Source: JAWLAT01 sp041395325
Lineage (GTDB): Bacteria; Pseudomonadota; Gammaproteobacteria; Xanthomonadales; SZUA-5
NCBI GenBank assembly: GCA_041395325.1
Contig: JAWLAT010000001.1
Coordinates: forward strand, 248,001-312,000
Reading direction: 5' to 3'
DNA length: 64,000 bases
Below the pieces are notes generated by a model. The model had not been told where the DNA came from, made no database searches, and was given only the letters and a program-made list of their open reading frames with translations. Below, piece after piece: positions 46,181 through 53,538 of the stretch; position 1 is the first letter of the stretch, and each line of letters starts with the position of its first letter. Position numbers and translations under genes: made by a program.

Positions 46181-47770
46181 TCAGCGCTCCGCCGCTTTGG
46201 GCGCGATACGCCAGACATTTCGTCGATGGGTGCCATCCACACGAGTTCCCCCTTCCAGCTTCACCGCCCATCCAGTGAGCTCGAGCTCCCTCATGGCCCG
46301 CTTGAACCGATCGATCTGGCGCACGCAGCTGGGTCCGAGCCTCAGCACATCTGCCGAATACGCCAACTCCCGCCCGGTTTCGTGAAACCACGCCAGCAGC
46401 ACCTCAGCGTCTCGCAGTGCCGGTGAAAGCGAGCAATTGCCAACGATCCGCTCGGCTTCGGACAAGTGCCAGATCGCGATCTCGGCGGCGCGCTCAAGAA
46501 TCACCGGTTGGATGTGCCGATGGCCATCTATCACTGCCAATACTCCAGCGATTCGCAGGGCCTGCTCGGGCGTCTTGCTCGCCCAGGCCTTGCAGTTCAC
46601 ATATCGACCTTGCGGTGCCATGTGCTTCTCGATTGCGTCGTGGAGCTGACGCCACATCTGCATGGCCGGCGTTGTGAGCTCGAGGCGGGGCGGCTGCAGA
46701 CCCCGGATCTCATCGTCAGCGAGGGGAAGCGGTTCGCGAAACAACTCCGCCAACCTCGCCTGAAAGCGATTGAGCCTGGGGCAGCGGCTGAGGTCTGTGT
46801 CCACCAATGGGCGCGAACCAGCAGTGGATTCGGGCCAGGAGATCAGACATCGCGCGAGAAACCCCTGGCCGGTCAGCAGCCCATCCGCAAACGCGCTCTC
46901 GGCAATCACGGGCTGGGCCATCAGGTGCATCGACATGCGTCGACCAAAAAGCTTCTGCGCGCCATCGGTTGCCCGCACTCGATCGAGTGAACCGTCGTCC
47001 CACAATTTGCAGAAGGCGCCAGCCGTCCTCGCGCTGGCTTCCTTGGTCATGCCGTGTCCGCCGAAGACCAACGCCGCTTCGTCGGTGAAGGCGCCCATGC
47101 TAGGGCGTCCGGAAAGCAGTAACTTGGCGACGCCCTCGGCCGTGAAATCGGCCACAGTGACTCGCGGAATTCTTGGCGGACTGGGAGCGGGCCCAATCTC
47201 ATCGAGTGCCGCAGCCAGGCCGTCGCCCCGGTTCTTCTTCGACGATCGCTTCGCCTCTTCGCAGCGGGTATTCCACTCGGCTACTTGGTTAAAGTGGCGC
47301 GCCGTTTCGAGGTTGTGATCGCGGGTGAGTTCCACTTCGTACTCGCGTGCGGCGCGCATGACCTGGGCATCGACAGATGACTTGCGTTCCCCTGATTCCG
47401 CTACAGACAATAACCACAGTGAGGTGGGATGGACCCGCCCCGACAGCGTCACATCTGCCAGTCCTTGGGCCGCAAGTGCCGCCGCGGCGAGTGTCGCCGA
47501 AGCACAGATGGCATCCGGTGCCTGGATGACCTCTCGCAATGATCTGGCTGCGCCACCCAGCAGTTCTCCCAACGCTTCGAGCGGATACGGCTGTGCTGGC
47601 GGGACAGGCCGCCTGAGGGGCTCAGGCGCCGAGGCGGATTGCTCGGTGTTGTCGTGCGAACTGGCCTTGATCGTGTGCGTCGGGTTGCCTTCTGCGAGGC
47701 CCTGCACACGGGCCAGATCGCGTTGCGCTCGCTCCTCGATGCTCGCGACATGCCGATTCAGCTCTGCCAT
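46181..47770 (-). CDS. DUF3987 (YfjI-type) primase-helicase-like protein
   Basis: The 529-residue protein matches DUF3987 of phage satellites and integrative elements. Visible are PAQPYPLEALGELLGGAARS, the P-loop-like SLWLLSVAESGERKSSVD (about residues 117-134), the ATPase-like block PSMGAFTDEAALVFGGHGMT, and a C-terminal winged-helix region ending THRRNVWRIAPK. It is thought to act in element replication with a primase. It overlaps the CHC2 gene upstream by 13 bases. Confidence 0.83.
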   Translation of the reverse strand: MAELNRHVASIEERAQRDLARVQGLAEGNPTHTIKASSHDNTEQSASAPEPLRRPVPPAQPYPLEALGELLGGAARSLREVIQAPDAICASATLAAAALAAQGLADVTLSGRVHPTSLWLLSVAESGERKSSVDAQVMRAAREYEVELTRDHNLETARHFNQVAEWNTRCEEAKRSSKKNRGDGLAAALDEIGPAPSPPRIPRVTVADFTAEGVAKLLLSGRPSMGAFTDEAALVFGGHGMTKEASARTAGAFCKLWDDGSLDRVRATDGAQKLFGRRMSMHLMAQPVIAESAFADGLLTGQGFLARCLISWPESTAGSRPLVDTDLSRCPRLNRFQARLAELFREPLPLADDEIRGLQPPRLELTTPAMQMWRQLHDAIEKHMAPQGRYVNCKAWASKTPEQALRIAGVLAVIDGHRHIQPVILERAAEIAIWHLSEAERIVGNCSLSPALRDAEVLLAWFHETGRELAYSADVLRLGPSCVRQIDRFKRAMRELELTGWAVKLEGGTRVDGTHRRNVWRIAPKAAER

Positions 47771-48213
47771 TTCAGTGCCCCAATGGCATGGCGCGCGGCC
47801 TCGATCCGATCGCGCGCCACCGCCAGCCGCGCAACATCCTCAGCCGTCAGCGTGAGTCCACGCTCCAAGTCGCCTGCTGCAATCTGCACCACCGCGGATT
47901 CAGCACCGAGCACATTCGCGCACGCCTGCAAGTCGGCCCGCAGAGCGAACTGTCGAAGCCTGGTCCGCTCATCGGCAGTCGCTTCCCGGGCACGGGGTGG
48001 GAAGAGGTCGGTGACGGCCATGCCCATGGCGCGGGCAATCTCCGAAACGGCGCAGCCGGCAAAGCAATGGAGGATGATCTTTCCGTCGTCTGTAGCTGCG
48101 ATGGAAAGGGATGGGCTGCGATCCTCATGCGATGGACATCTGGCAATCCAGCCCTGACCCTGCTTACTTACGCTCTGCAACCTCGATAGCAGGAGCAAGA
48201 GATTTGACGGCAT
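47758..48213 (-). CDS. CHC2 zinc-finger primase-like protein
   Basis: From the ATG at 48213 the protein has 151 residues. The zinc finger CPSHEDRSPSLSIAATDD...ILHCFAGC matches the CHC2 DNA-primase finger (C-x2-H ... C-x4-C). The C-terminal part is helical (ADLQACANVLGAESAVVQIA) and there is no TOPRIM catalytic domain. It probably works with the DUF3987 protein as a split primase. A longer ORF from 48327 runs through the hairpin upstream and is not favoured. Confidence 0.78.
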   Translation of the reverse strand: MPSNLLLLLSRLQSVSKQGQGWIARCPSHEDRSPSLSIAATDDGKIILHCFAGCAVSEIARAMGMAVTDLFPPRAREATADERTRLRQFALRADLQACANVLGAESAVVQIAAGDLERGLTLTAEDVARLAVARDRIEAARHAIGALKWQS

Positions 48214-48280
48214 GGACTGTGTTCCAGGGGAACCGCTAGACTGGCGATGCGCTTGACCAAGTGCACTTTGTGAAACGCAG

Positions 48281-48308
48281 CCCGCCCTGCCAGGCGGGTT
48301 TCGTTTTT
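48281..48308 (+). terminator. Intrinsic terminator-like hairpin between alpA and the primase gene
   Basis: CCCGCC (48281-48286) pairs with GGCGGG (48293-48298) across a six-base loop and is followed on the plus strand by TTTCGTTTTT. As both neighbouring genes are on the minus strand, it would stop an antisense transcript or act within the operon leader. P4 controls its replication operon through antisense RNA and early termination, so this may be a similar control region, but that is speculation. Confidence 0.4.
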
Positions 48309-48323
48309 CTGGGCTACCTGCGC

Positions 48324-48608
48324 TCACCTCGCGCTCTCCCGGTTGGAAGAGCCAGCAGAAGCTTCCTGGGTGGACCCGTTGGTTTCGGTTGCCCGCTCAA
48401 TCAGTGAGCGGATGTCCTCGACCCGCCAGACCGTGATCCGGCCGCCAAGGCCTCGTGTCGGTGCCGGGAACCGGCCGGACCGAACGCCAGCCCACCAGGT
48501 CGACCTGCAAACAGGAATGATGGCGGGGATGGGAGGGTCAGCCTTCGGGTCCCCAACGATCTGCTGAACCCGCAGGAAGCCCGTCTCGGGTAGTGCATTG
48601 CGTTCCAC
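48324..48608 (-). CDS. alpA: AlpA-family regulatory protein
   Basis: The 94-residue protein starts with GTG and has GGAG five bases upstream. The pattern is that of AlpA/MerR-like excisionase folds: GFLRVQQIVG, IIPVCRSTWWAGVRSGRFPAPTRGLGGRITVWRVEDI, where the helix-turn-helix and wing recognise DNA. AlpA proteins activate integrase or excision functions in satellites and islands. Confidence 0.85.
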   Translation of the reverse strand: MERNALPETGFLRVQQIVGDPKADPPIPAIIPVCRSTWWAGVRSGRFPAPTRGLGGRITVWRVEDIRSLIERATETNGSTQEASAGSSNRESAR

Positions 48609-48682
48609 GGCTCCGTCCTGTGTTGGCCTGTATTGGCGGGACGGAACACATAGTGGAGTGCAAAAGGGAGGTTTTGGGACGT

Positions 48683-48769
48683 GTGCTAGAACACGCGTGC
48701 GCGTGCTAGCAGGCGCATCTCTCGAGCGATCCGACTGCGAGCGCGCCGTCTCTGGCAGTGCTAGCCAGA
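48683..48769. repeat. GTGCTAG repeats and hairpin upstream of alpA
   Basis: GTGCTAG occurs at 48683-48689, 48703-48709 and 48758-48764. The last copy lies in the loop of a hairpin formed by TCTGGC (48751-48756) and GCCAGA (48764-48769). These could be binding sites for AlpA or iterons of the element's replication origin. The spacing (20 and 55 bases) is irregular, so the case is modest. Confidence 0.45.
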
Positions 48770-49525
48770 ATTAGACTTTGGTGGATCCTTCCTCCAGAGG
48801 TTGTGCCATCTCTCCAAACTTCCCTCCTTGACGAGGCTAACTTTCAGCTTTTTTACGACGTGCTTTGCGAAAGTTGGACCGCTCTTGCCGATGTTGCCTG
48901 GAACGGCAGTCCAACGCGTCCATTCCTCCTTCACTCTGGCCTTCTCTGCTTGCTTGCCGTCCGAGTCTTTTTCTACTTTGCCCCTTCCACCAGTGGATGA
49001 GGTATAGCTCCTAAGAGCCTTCCCGAGTGGTTGAGACTCAATTCCTGCCAGCAGCCGTTCAACCTCGGCTGGATCAGGTGTTCGCGAGCTGAGTATCCCT
49101 CCGCGCTCGATCCAAAGGGATTTCGCAACCTCGGCATCGAGCATGTAAAGCGCAAGTTCAGCGCCGGGGACGTTGTTACTGCCTTTCAGAATACGGTGAG
49201 CTTCCATGCACAACGCAAGGCCAATTACCAGCAGGGCCTCCTGTTCCCTCCATTCGCGAGGTGGGAAGTGGACAAGCATGGCTCTAAGCCCAAAGTACTC
49301 GGTTTCGCCTCTTCGAAGCCATCTCTCCAATGCACCTACTAGTACTGGTCCGCGACGATCAGCGCGATGACAATCGGCCCATCGGCAAAATTCTCGTGCC
49401 GCTGCAAACGATGATTCGAGGTCGCGTCCCTCGTCGCGGGCGAGAGTCAATGCGAACCAGCCCGCTAACTTGCTTGCTCTGGATTTGAGCTCTTCGGTAG
49501 CATCCAACGAGGACTGATCAGACAT
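48761..49525 (-). CDS. Unknown island protein coupled to the integrase
   Basis: The 254-residue protein starts at the ATG (49525) overlapping the integrase stop by eight bases, so it is translated after the integrase. It is largely helical and soluble (KSRASKLAGWFALTLARDEG, then FAAAREFCRWADCHRADRRG). A lysine-rich C-terminus contains GKSGPTFAKHVVKKLKVSLV. I recognise no domain. Its position suggests a role in integration or regulation. Confidence 0.65.
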   Translation of the reverse strand: MSDQSSLDATEELKSRASKLAGWFALTLARDEGRDLESSFAAAREFCRWADCHRADRRGPVLVGALERWLRRGETEYFGLRAMLVHFPPREWREQEALLVIGLALCMEAHRILKGSNNVPGAELALYMLDAEVAKSLWIERGGILSSRTPDPAEVERLLAGIESQPLGKALRSYTSSTGGRGKVEKDSDGKQAEKARVKEEWTRWTAVPGNIGKSGPTFAKHVVKKLKVSLVKEGSLERWHNLWRKDPPKSNSG

Positions 49526-50725
49526 TTCGTTCTCTGCTATCCGCAAGTGCCAATGCCTCTAGATAGTCAGCCCAGTCCTGCATCATCTTGGTGCGCTCGG
49601 CCAGAAACGCTGTGCGGTTGTACGCGCGCCCGTTCGGGTCCCGCACAGCGTGTGCGAGCTGGTGCTCGACAAAATCCGGTCGCACCTGCAGAACCTCGTC
49701 GAGTATCGTCCTGGCCATGGCGCGAAAGCCGTGGCCGCTCATCTCGTCCTTCTCGAAGCCCATGCGCCGCAGCGCGGCAAGCACTGCGTTGTTGCTCATC
49801 GGCCGCCGCGGGCTGCGAGCGCAGGGAAAGACGTACCGACCCGTACCGGTCAGCGGATGGAGCTCCCGCAGATCTCCTGGGCCTGGCGTGCGAGTGGGAC
49901 GATGTGCGACTCACGCATCTTCATTCGATCGGCCGGGATGACCCACAAGCCGCCATCGAGGTCGACTTCGGACCACTCCGCCTTGCGGAGCTCGCCGGGC
50001 CGGACGAACAACAGGGGGGCCAGCTTCAGGGCGGCTTTGGTCACCGGCCTGCCGCTGTATCCATCGATGGCTTTGAGCAACCCCGCCACCGATCCGGGAT
50101 CTGTCAGGGCAGCGCGATGCGTTTCCTTGACTGGTTCCAGTGCGCCTCTCAGGTCCGCCGCCGGGTTTCGGTCCGCGCGACCGGAGGCGATGGCATAGCG
50201 GAATACCTGTCCGCAACACTGCAGTGCCCGATGAGCGGACTCGATCGCGCCGCGCTTCTCGAGCTTGCGCAGTGCGCTAAGCAGCTCTGGTGCGGTGATC
50301 TCGGCAACAGGCTTGGCGCCGATCCACGGAAAGACGTCACGAACAAAGCGGTCCAATACGTTCTTGGAGTGAATCTGGCTCCAGGTCTTGGAGCGGAGGG
50401 CGTGCCATTCCCGGGCGATCACTTCGAAGCTGTTGGCGGCACGATCGGCACCCGCCGCCTTCTCCGCCTTGCGCTGCTCGGCAGGGTCGGTCCCGGCAGC
50501 GAGCAGTCGCCGGGCCTCATCGCGCCTGTCCCTGGCGTCTCGAAGGGAGGTGTCGGGGTAGGTGCCCAGGCTCAGGCGCTTCTCCTTGCCCCCGAATCGG
50601 TACTTCAGGCGCCACCACCTGCCCCCAGCCGGCGAGACCTCGAGGTAGAGGCCCCTGGAATCGTAGAGCCGGCGTGGCTTCTCTTCGGGCTTTGCGCCAC
50701 GTACGGCCGTGTCGGTGAGGGGCAT
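49518..50725 (-). pseudogene. int: P4-like tyrosine integrase, frameshifted
   Basis: From the ATG at 50725 (GAGGTG about 9 bases upstream) the protein opens MPLTDTAVRGAKPEEKPRRL, the DUF4102 start typical of P4-like integrases. A SAM-like core-binding domain follows, then the catalytic domain with FVRPGELRKAEWSEVDL (first arginine). Near 49870 one base is missing: the frame reaches a stop at 49850. The other frame carries on through LHPLTGTGRY to HGFRAMA (His-x-x-Arg), QLAHAV and the tyrosine in RAYNRTAF, ending at 49518. Repaired, it would be about 402 residues. It inserted the island in ssrA, which lies just upstream of it. Confidence 0.88.
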
Positions 50726-50755
50726 CTGGGGGCACCTCTGTGGGGGCATGCCTGG

Positions 50756-50786
50756 GTTGCCCCGCATCTTGCCCCCTGTTGCCCCC
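50756..50786. repeat. Integrase arm-type repeats, ssrA end of the island
   Basis: Three copies of TTGCCCC(C/G) start at 50757, 50769 and 50779, immediately upstream of the integrase gene. The same word occurs twice near the opposite end (30206-30226) in the same orientation, with the same 12-base spacing. This is what arm-type binding sites of an attP would look like. Confidence 0.5.
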
Positions 50787-50822
50787 GGATGACAATGCAC
50801 CTGGATGGACAACTGTGGACAC

Positions 50823-50865
50823 AAAAAAGGCCGGATCCCTTGCAGCTACTGGGGTTTCCGGCCTT
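50823..50865 (-). terminator. Replacement intrinsic terminator for ssrA supplied by the island
   Basis: AAGGCCGGA (50827-50835) pairs with TCCGGCCTT (50857-50865). On the minus strand the stem is followed by a run of Ts. It lies 26 bases beyond the 3' end of ssrA, so it can end the tmRNA precursor and also keep ssrA transcription from running into the integrase, which is on the same strand. Confidence 0.8.
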
Positions 50866-50889
50866 CTTTGGACTTCGTTGGAACTTTGT

Positions 50890-50913
50890 TTGGTGGAGGC
50901 GGGGGGAGTCGAA
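50890..50913. repeat. attR: ssrA 3' end copy of the 24-bp direct repeat
   Basis: Identical to 30131-30154. It covers the T-loop-to-CCA end of the functional ssrA gene, which the insertion therefore left complete. Confidence 0.93.
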
Positions 50914-51243
50914 CCCCCGTCCGCGAGACCTACATCTGAGGATCTACATGTTTAGCCGAGTCTTTCGATCTCGTCGGCTGACGCCCCGACCGGCAGGGAT
51001 GTCAGACGACCAGCCTGGTCGTTTTAACTGCCAACGTCAGGCCCGTTGGCTCGCGATTCCATGATTCTGACCCGCCTGCACCGAGCATGGACACAAGGTG
51101 TTGCGGTTAGGCGGCCTTAGGCCGCCAGAGCGTAGACTTCGTCGTTGGCGACTATAGTCTTTGCAGCTGGATTAACGAGGAAAGCTACCCCCTCGACATG
51201 CACCCCAGGGTTCGTGACCCACGTCGAAACCAAATGCGCCCCC
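50891..51243 (-). ncRNA. ssrA: Transfer-messenger RNA (tmRNA)
   Basis: Read on the minus strand the gene starts GGGGGCGCATTTGG and ends with the T-loop GGTTCGACTCC and CCGCCTCCACCA. The 5' GGGGGCG and 3' CGCCTCC form the acceptor stem. The tag reading frame follows TATAGTC and encodes ANDEVYALAA and a stop, a normal proteobacterial degradation tag ending ALAA. tmRNA rescues stalled ribosomes with SmpB, which is not in this window. Its 3' end is the integration target of the island. Confidence 0.97.
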
Positions 51244-51372
51244 GGTGGTGCGTTCATAGTGGGGGTAGCGCGCGGGCGAATCAAGTGTGGCGGCGCTTTG
51301 CGGTGCTGACGTGCAGCCGCCATTCAGTTCCGGAGCAGCGCTCGATCACCCTCGTGAATCGGGTGCTCGGAC

Positions 51373-51801
51373 TCAATCCAGCCAGCCGCGGCGGGCGGCG
51401 GTGCGGGCCAGCCAGACCAGGGCGAAGGCAACGACGATGATCATCCCGGGCATGGTCAGCGCGCCGGCGCCAAGAACTTCGACGCCGCGGGCCAGGATGA
51501 ACAGGTGGAACATCTGCAGCAGCACGCCCAGCAATGAGGCGGTGAACAGAATCAGCGCGAAGCGCTGGCGGAACAACAGCGCCAGCGAGCCCGTCGCGCC
51601 ACCAAATACGGCCACGGCGAAGGCGATCGTGGCCCACATCGGCATGCCGCGATAGAGGGCGGCTTCAGCGGCCGGCAACGCGTCGATCTGGGCATCGCTG
51701 AGCATTGCCTGCTGGACAAAAGCCATGCAGCCCAGTGCATTCCAGATCAGCGCCAGCGCTGCCACCAGATACAGCCATTTCGGTGTCCGTCCTTTGCCCA
51801 T
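51373..51801 (-). CDS. Small membrane protein, four helices, function unknown
   Basis: From the ATG at 51801 the protein has 142 residues with four hydrophobic segments (WLYLVAALALIWNALGCMAF, MWATIAFAVAVFGGATGSLA, a third around FALILFTASLLGVLLQMFHL, a fourth around MPGMIIVVAFALVWLA). No named family is recognised. The longer frame from 51921 adds an arginine-rich, non-conserved leader. It lies 130 bases past ssrA and is separate from the island. Confidence 0.72.
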   Translation of the reverse strand: MGKGRTPKWLYLVAALALIWNALGCMAFVQQAMLSDAQIDALPAAEAALYRGMPMWATIAFAVAVFGGATGSLALLFRQRFALILFTASLLGVLLQMFHLFILARGVEVLGAGALTMPGMIIVVAFALVWLARTAARRGWLD

Positions 51802-52015
51802 CGTCGCGCCCCCAAAGCGGCAAATCGGAAGATGCCGGTGAGCCGTCGGTCCCCACCGTCGATCTCGCCTGCGTGCAGTGTAGGACAGCTGCGGCGGCCA
51901 GGTTTCGGCCACGCCGCACAATGTGGGTCCGCGAGGCTTCGTCGTTCGGGTTCTGGCGAGCGCTCGGGCGGCGCTTCAGATCACATCACCGCCCATGGGC
52001 AGGTCGGGTCGGCGC

Positions 52016-52414
52016 TCACGGCCACAGCGCCAGAATCAGTCCAATCAGCGTGAACTGCAGCGTGTGATAGCCGCCATTGATGGCAAACAGCTTCAGACTC
52101 TTGCGCTCGAACAGATAGTTGACGCCGAAGCTGGAGGCGACCCAGAAGGCGCCGGCCGCGAAGCCTGCGCCCAGGCCAAAGGCGACCGGCGGACGCGGAC
52201 CCAGAAACAGTGCGAAGACCCAGGCCGCCAGCACACACAGCACGAAGCTGGTGCCGAAGATCATGGCCATGTTGCCGCGTGCCAGCTGCTCATCGCTCAG
52301 CCCGGCTTCGCGCTGCCAGGCCTTGCCGAACAACATCGGTGAGTACCACAAGCCGCCGAGGATGAAACTGGCGATGCCAGCGACGATGACGGCAAGCAGA
52401 TTGTATTCGGGCAT
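52016..52414 (-). CDS. DUF1761 membrane protein
   Basis: The 132-residue protein matches DUF1761. The start MPEYNLLAVIVAGIASFILG and GLWYSPMLFGKAWQREAGLS is the hallmark, followed by two or three further membrane helices and a C-terminal NGGYHTLQFTLIGLILALW. The function of the family is unknown. It is followed in the same direction by the small membrane gene about 215 bases away. Confidence 0.85.
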   Translation of the reverse strand: MPEYNLLAVIVAGIASFILGGLWYSPMLFGKAWQREAGLSDEQLARGNMAMIFGTSFVLCVLAAWVFALFLGPRPPVAFGLGAGFAAGAFWVASSFGVNYLFERKSLKLFAINGGYHTLQFTLIGLILALWP

Positions 52415-52518
52415 GGCGGGCCTCCCTCATCGATGCGTGAAGCTGCAGCATAGCCACGCCGTTCGAGGAAGGATTGAAGAAATGTCGCCTCGAATGATCC
52501 GTGCGGCAGACCGGCGCG

Positions 52519-53391
52519 TCAGCGAATGACGATGCTGCCCGAATCCGGTTGTGCATGGCGGAGGAATTCGCCTGGTGTGAGGCCGCTGAAATGGCGGAAG
52601 TCGCGGATCAGATGGGCTTGGTCGGCATAGCCGCAGCGCAAAGCCAGGTCAGTCCAGGGCACTCGATCCTGCCGCTGCAGCCAGCTCACCGCGGCGCGAA
52701 ACCGACAGATTCTGGCCAGCGCTTTTGGCGTCATGCCGGTCTGCTCCAGGCAGCGCCTGGACAGGTGCTTGCGGGACAGACCCAGGGCCTCGGCGGCTGC
52801 CTCCAGGCGCAGTTGCCCGGCGCTGCCTTCGATGTGTCGCAAGAGTTGCTGCAGCGCCGGGTCGATCTGTCGCTGGGCTCGCCAGCGCTGCAGCAGCCAG
52901 TGCTGGACACAATCGAAGCGTTCAACCAGATCGCGGCGATTGAGCAACGCCTCCCGCAGCGCCAGTACACCATCTCCGAGCAGATCCGAGAGCGGCAAGA
53001 CCTGATCGCCGGTGTGTCGCAGATCTGCGCTCAGCCACGGTCGTAGCCCCGCCGGATGCAGGGCGATGCCTAGCAGGGCGTTGCCGTGCGGGGCTTCGGT
53101 GTCGATGGGGCGCTGATGCAGGCCGGAGAACCAGATGTCACGGAAGGGCACCCGCTGTTCCGGTGGGCCGGGGAGGATCTGGTATTGCGGCGGCCCCAGA
53201 TTGATCAGCAGATAGGCATTGAGTGACGGCAGGATGCGATCGCGCTGGTAGCTGATCTGGCCTTCGCCGTACCACAGTGCCTGGATGGCGCCGCGCAGGG
53301 CCGGATGCGGCTCGCAGGTGGCCAGGGTCCACTCGCCCAGTGCATCGCGATGGTGGTAGTGCGTGATGCGGCCATGACCGCCACCGTCCAT
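52519..53391 (-). CDS. AraC-family transcriptional regulator
   Basis: The 290-residue protein starts at ATG 53391. An N-terminal sensor domain (ITHYHHRDALGEWTLATCEP, DRILPSLNAYLLINLGPPQ) resembles the DUF6597 type. The C-terminal AraC DNA-binding domain has LRLEAAAEALGLSRKHLSRR and PWTDLALRCGYADQAHLIRDF followed by GLTPGEF. It is divergent from the LtaS/OpgB-like gene, with about 150 bases between them, so it may regulate that gene or itself. The effector is unknown. Confidence 0.9.
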   Translation of the reverse strand: MDGGGHGRITHYHHRDALGEWTLATCEPHPALRGAIQALWYGEGQISYQRDRILPSLNAYLLINLGPPQYQILPGPPEQRVPFRDIWFSGLHQRPIDTEAPHGNALLGIALHPAGLRPWLSADLRHTGDQVLPLSDLLGDGVLALREALLNRRDLVERFDCVQHWLLQRWRAQRQIDPALQQLLRHIEGSAGQLRLEAAAEALGLSRKHLSRRCLEQTGMTPKALARICRFRAAVSWLQRQDRVPWTDLALRCGYADQAHLIRDFRHFSGLTPGEFLRHAQPDSGSIVIR

Positions 53392-53538
53392 CCGTCGCCT
53401 TCCCTCAGCCACGCCCGTCGCGGAGAGGATAGCGCCAGCGCGGATGGGCACGCAGCCATCGTTCCCGCCGAGCAGACAATTCTTGTGTCGCCGGGCGCTC
53501 GCGTGAAGGCGTGGCTGCTGGCATGCTCGCGCCGCTTC

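Larger units (their letters stand above)
30131..50913. mobile_element. Integrated genomic island at ssrA (P4-like integrase), about 20.8 kb
   Basis: The island is bounded by 24-bp direct repeats of the ssrA 3' end. A tyrosine integrase sits beside the ssrA copy, with AlpA, primase-like and DUF3987 genes behind it, and a restriction system, nucleases and a protease as cargo. No conjugation or phage structural genes are seen, so it is a satellite-like or passively mobilised island. Cargo genes such as 32881-33561 and 36704-38410 look lower in GC than the surroundings. The integrase is frameshifted as sequenced, so the island may be fixed. Confidence 0.92.

Noticed and set aside
49850..50725. 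Integrase ending at 49850 as a complete short protein
   Set aside because: It would lack the His-x-x-Arg, His and Tyr catalytic residues, all present in the adjacent frame immediately downstream.
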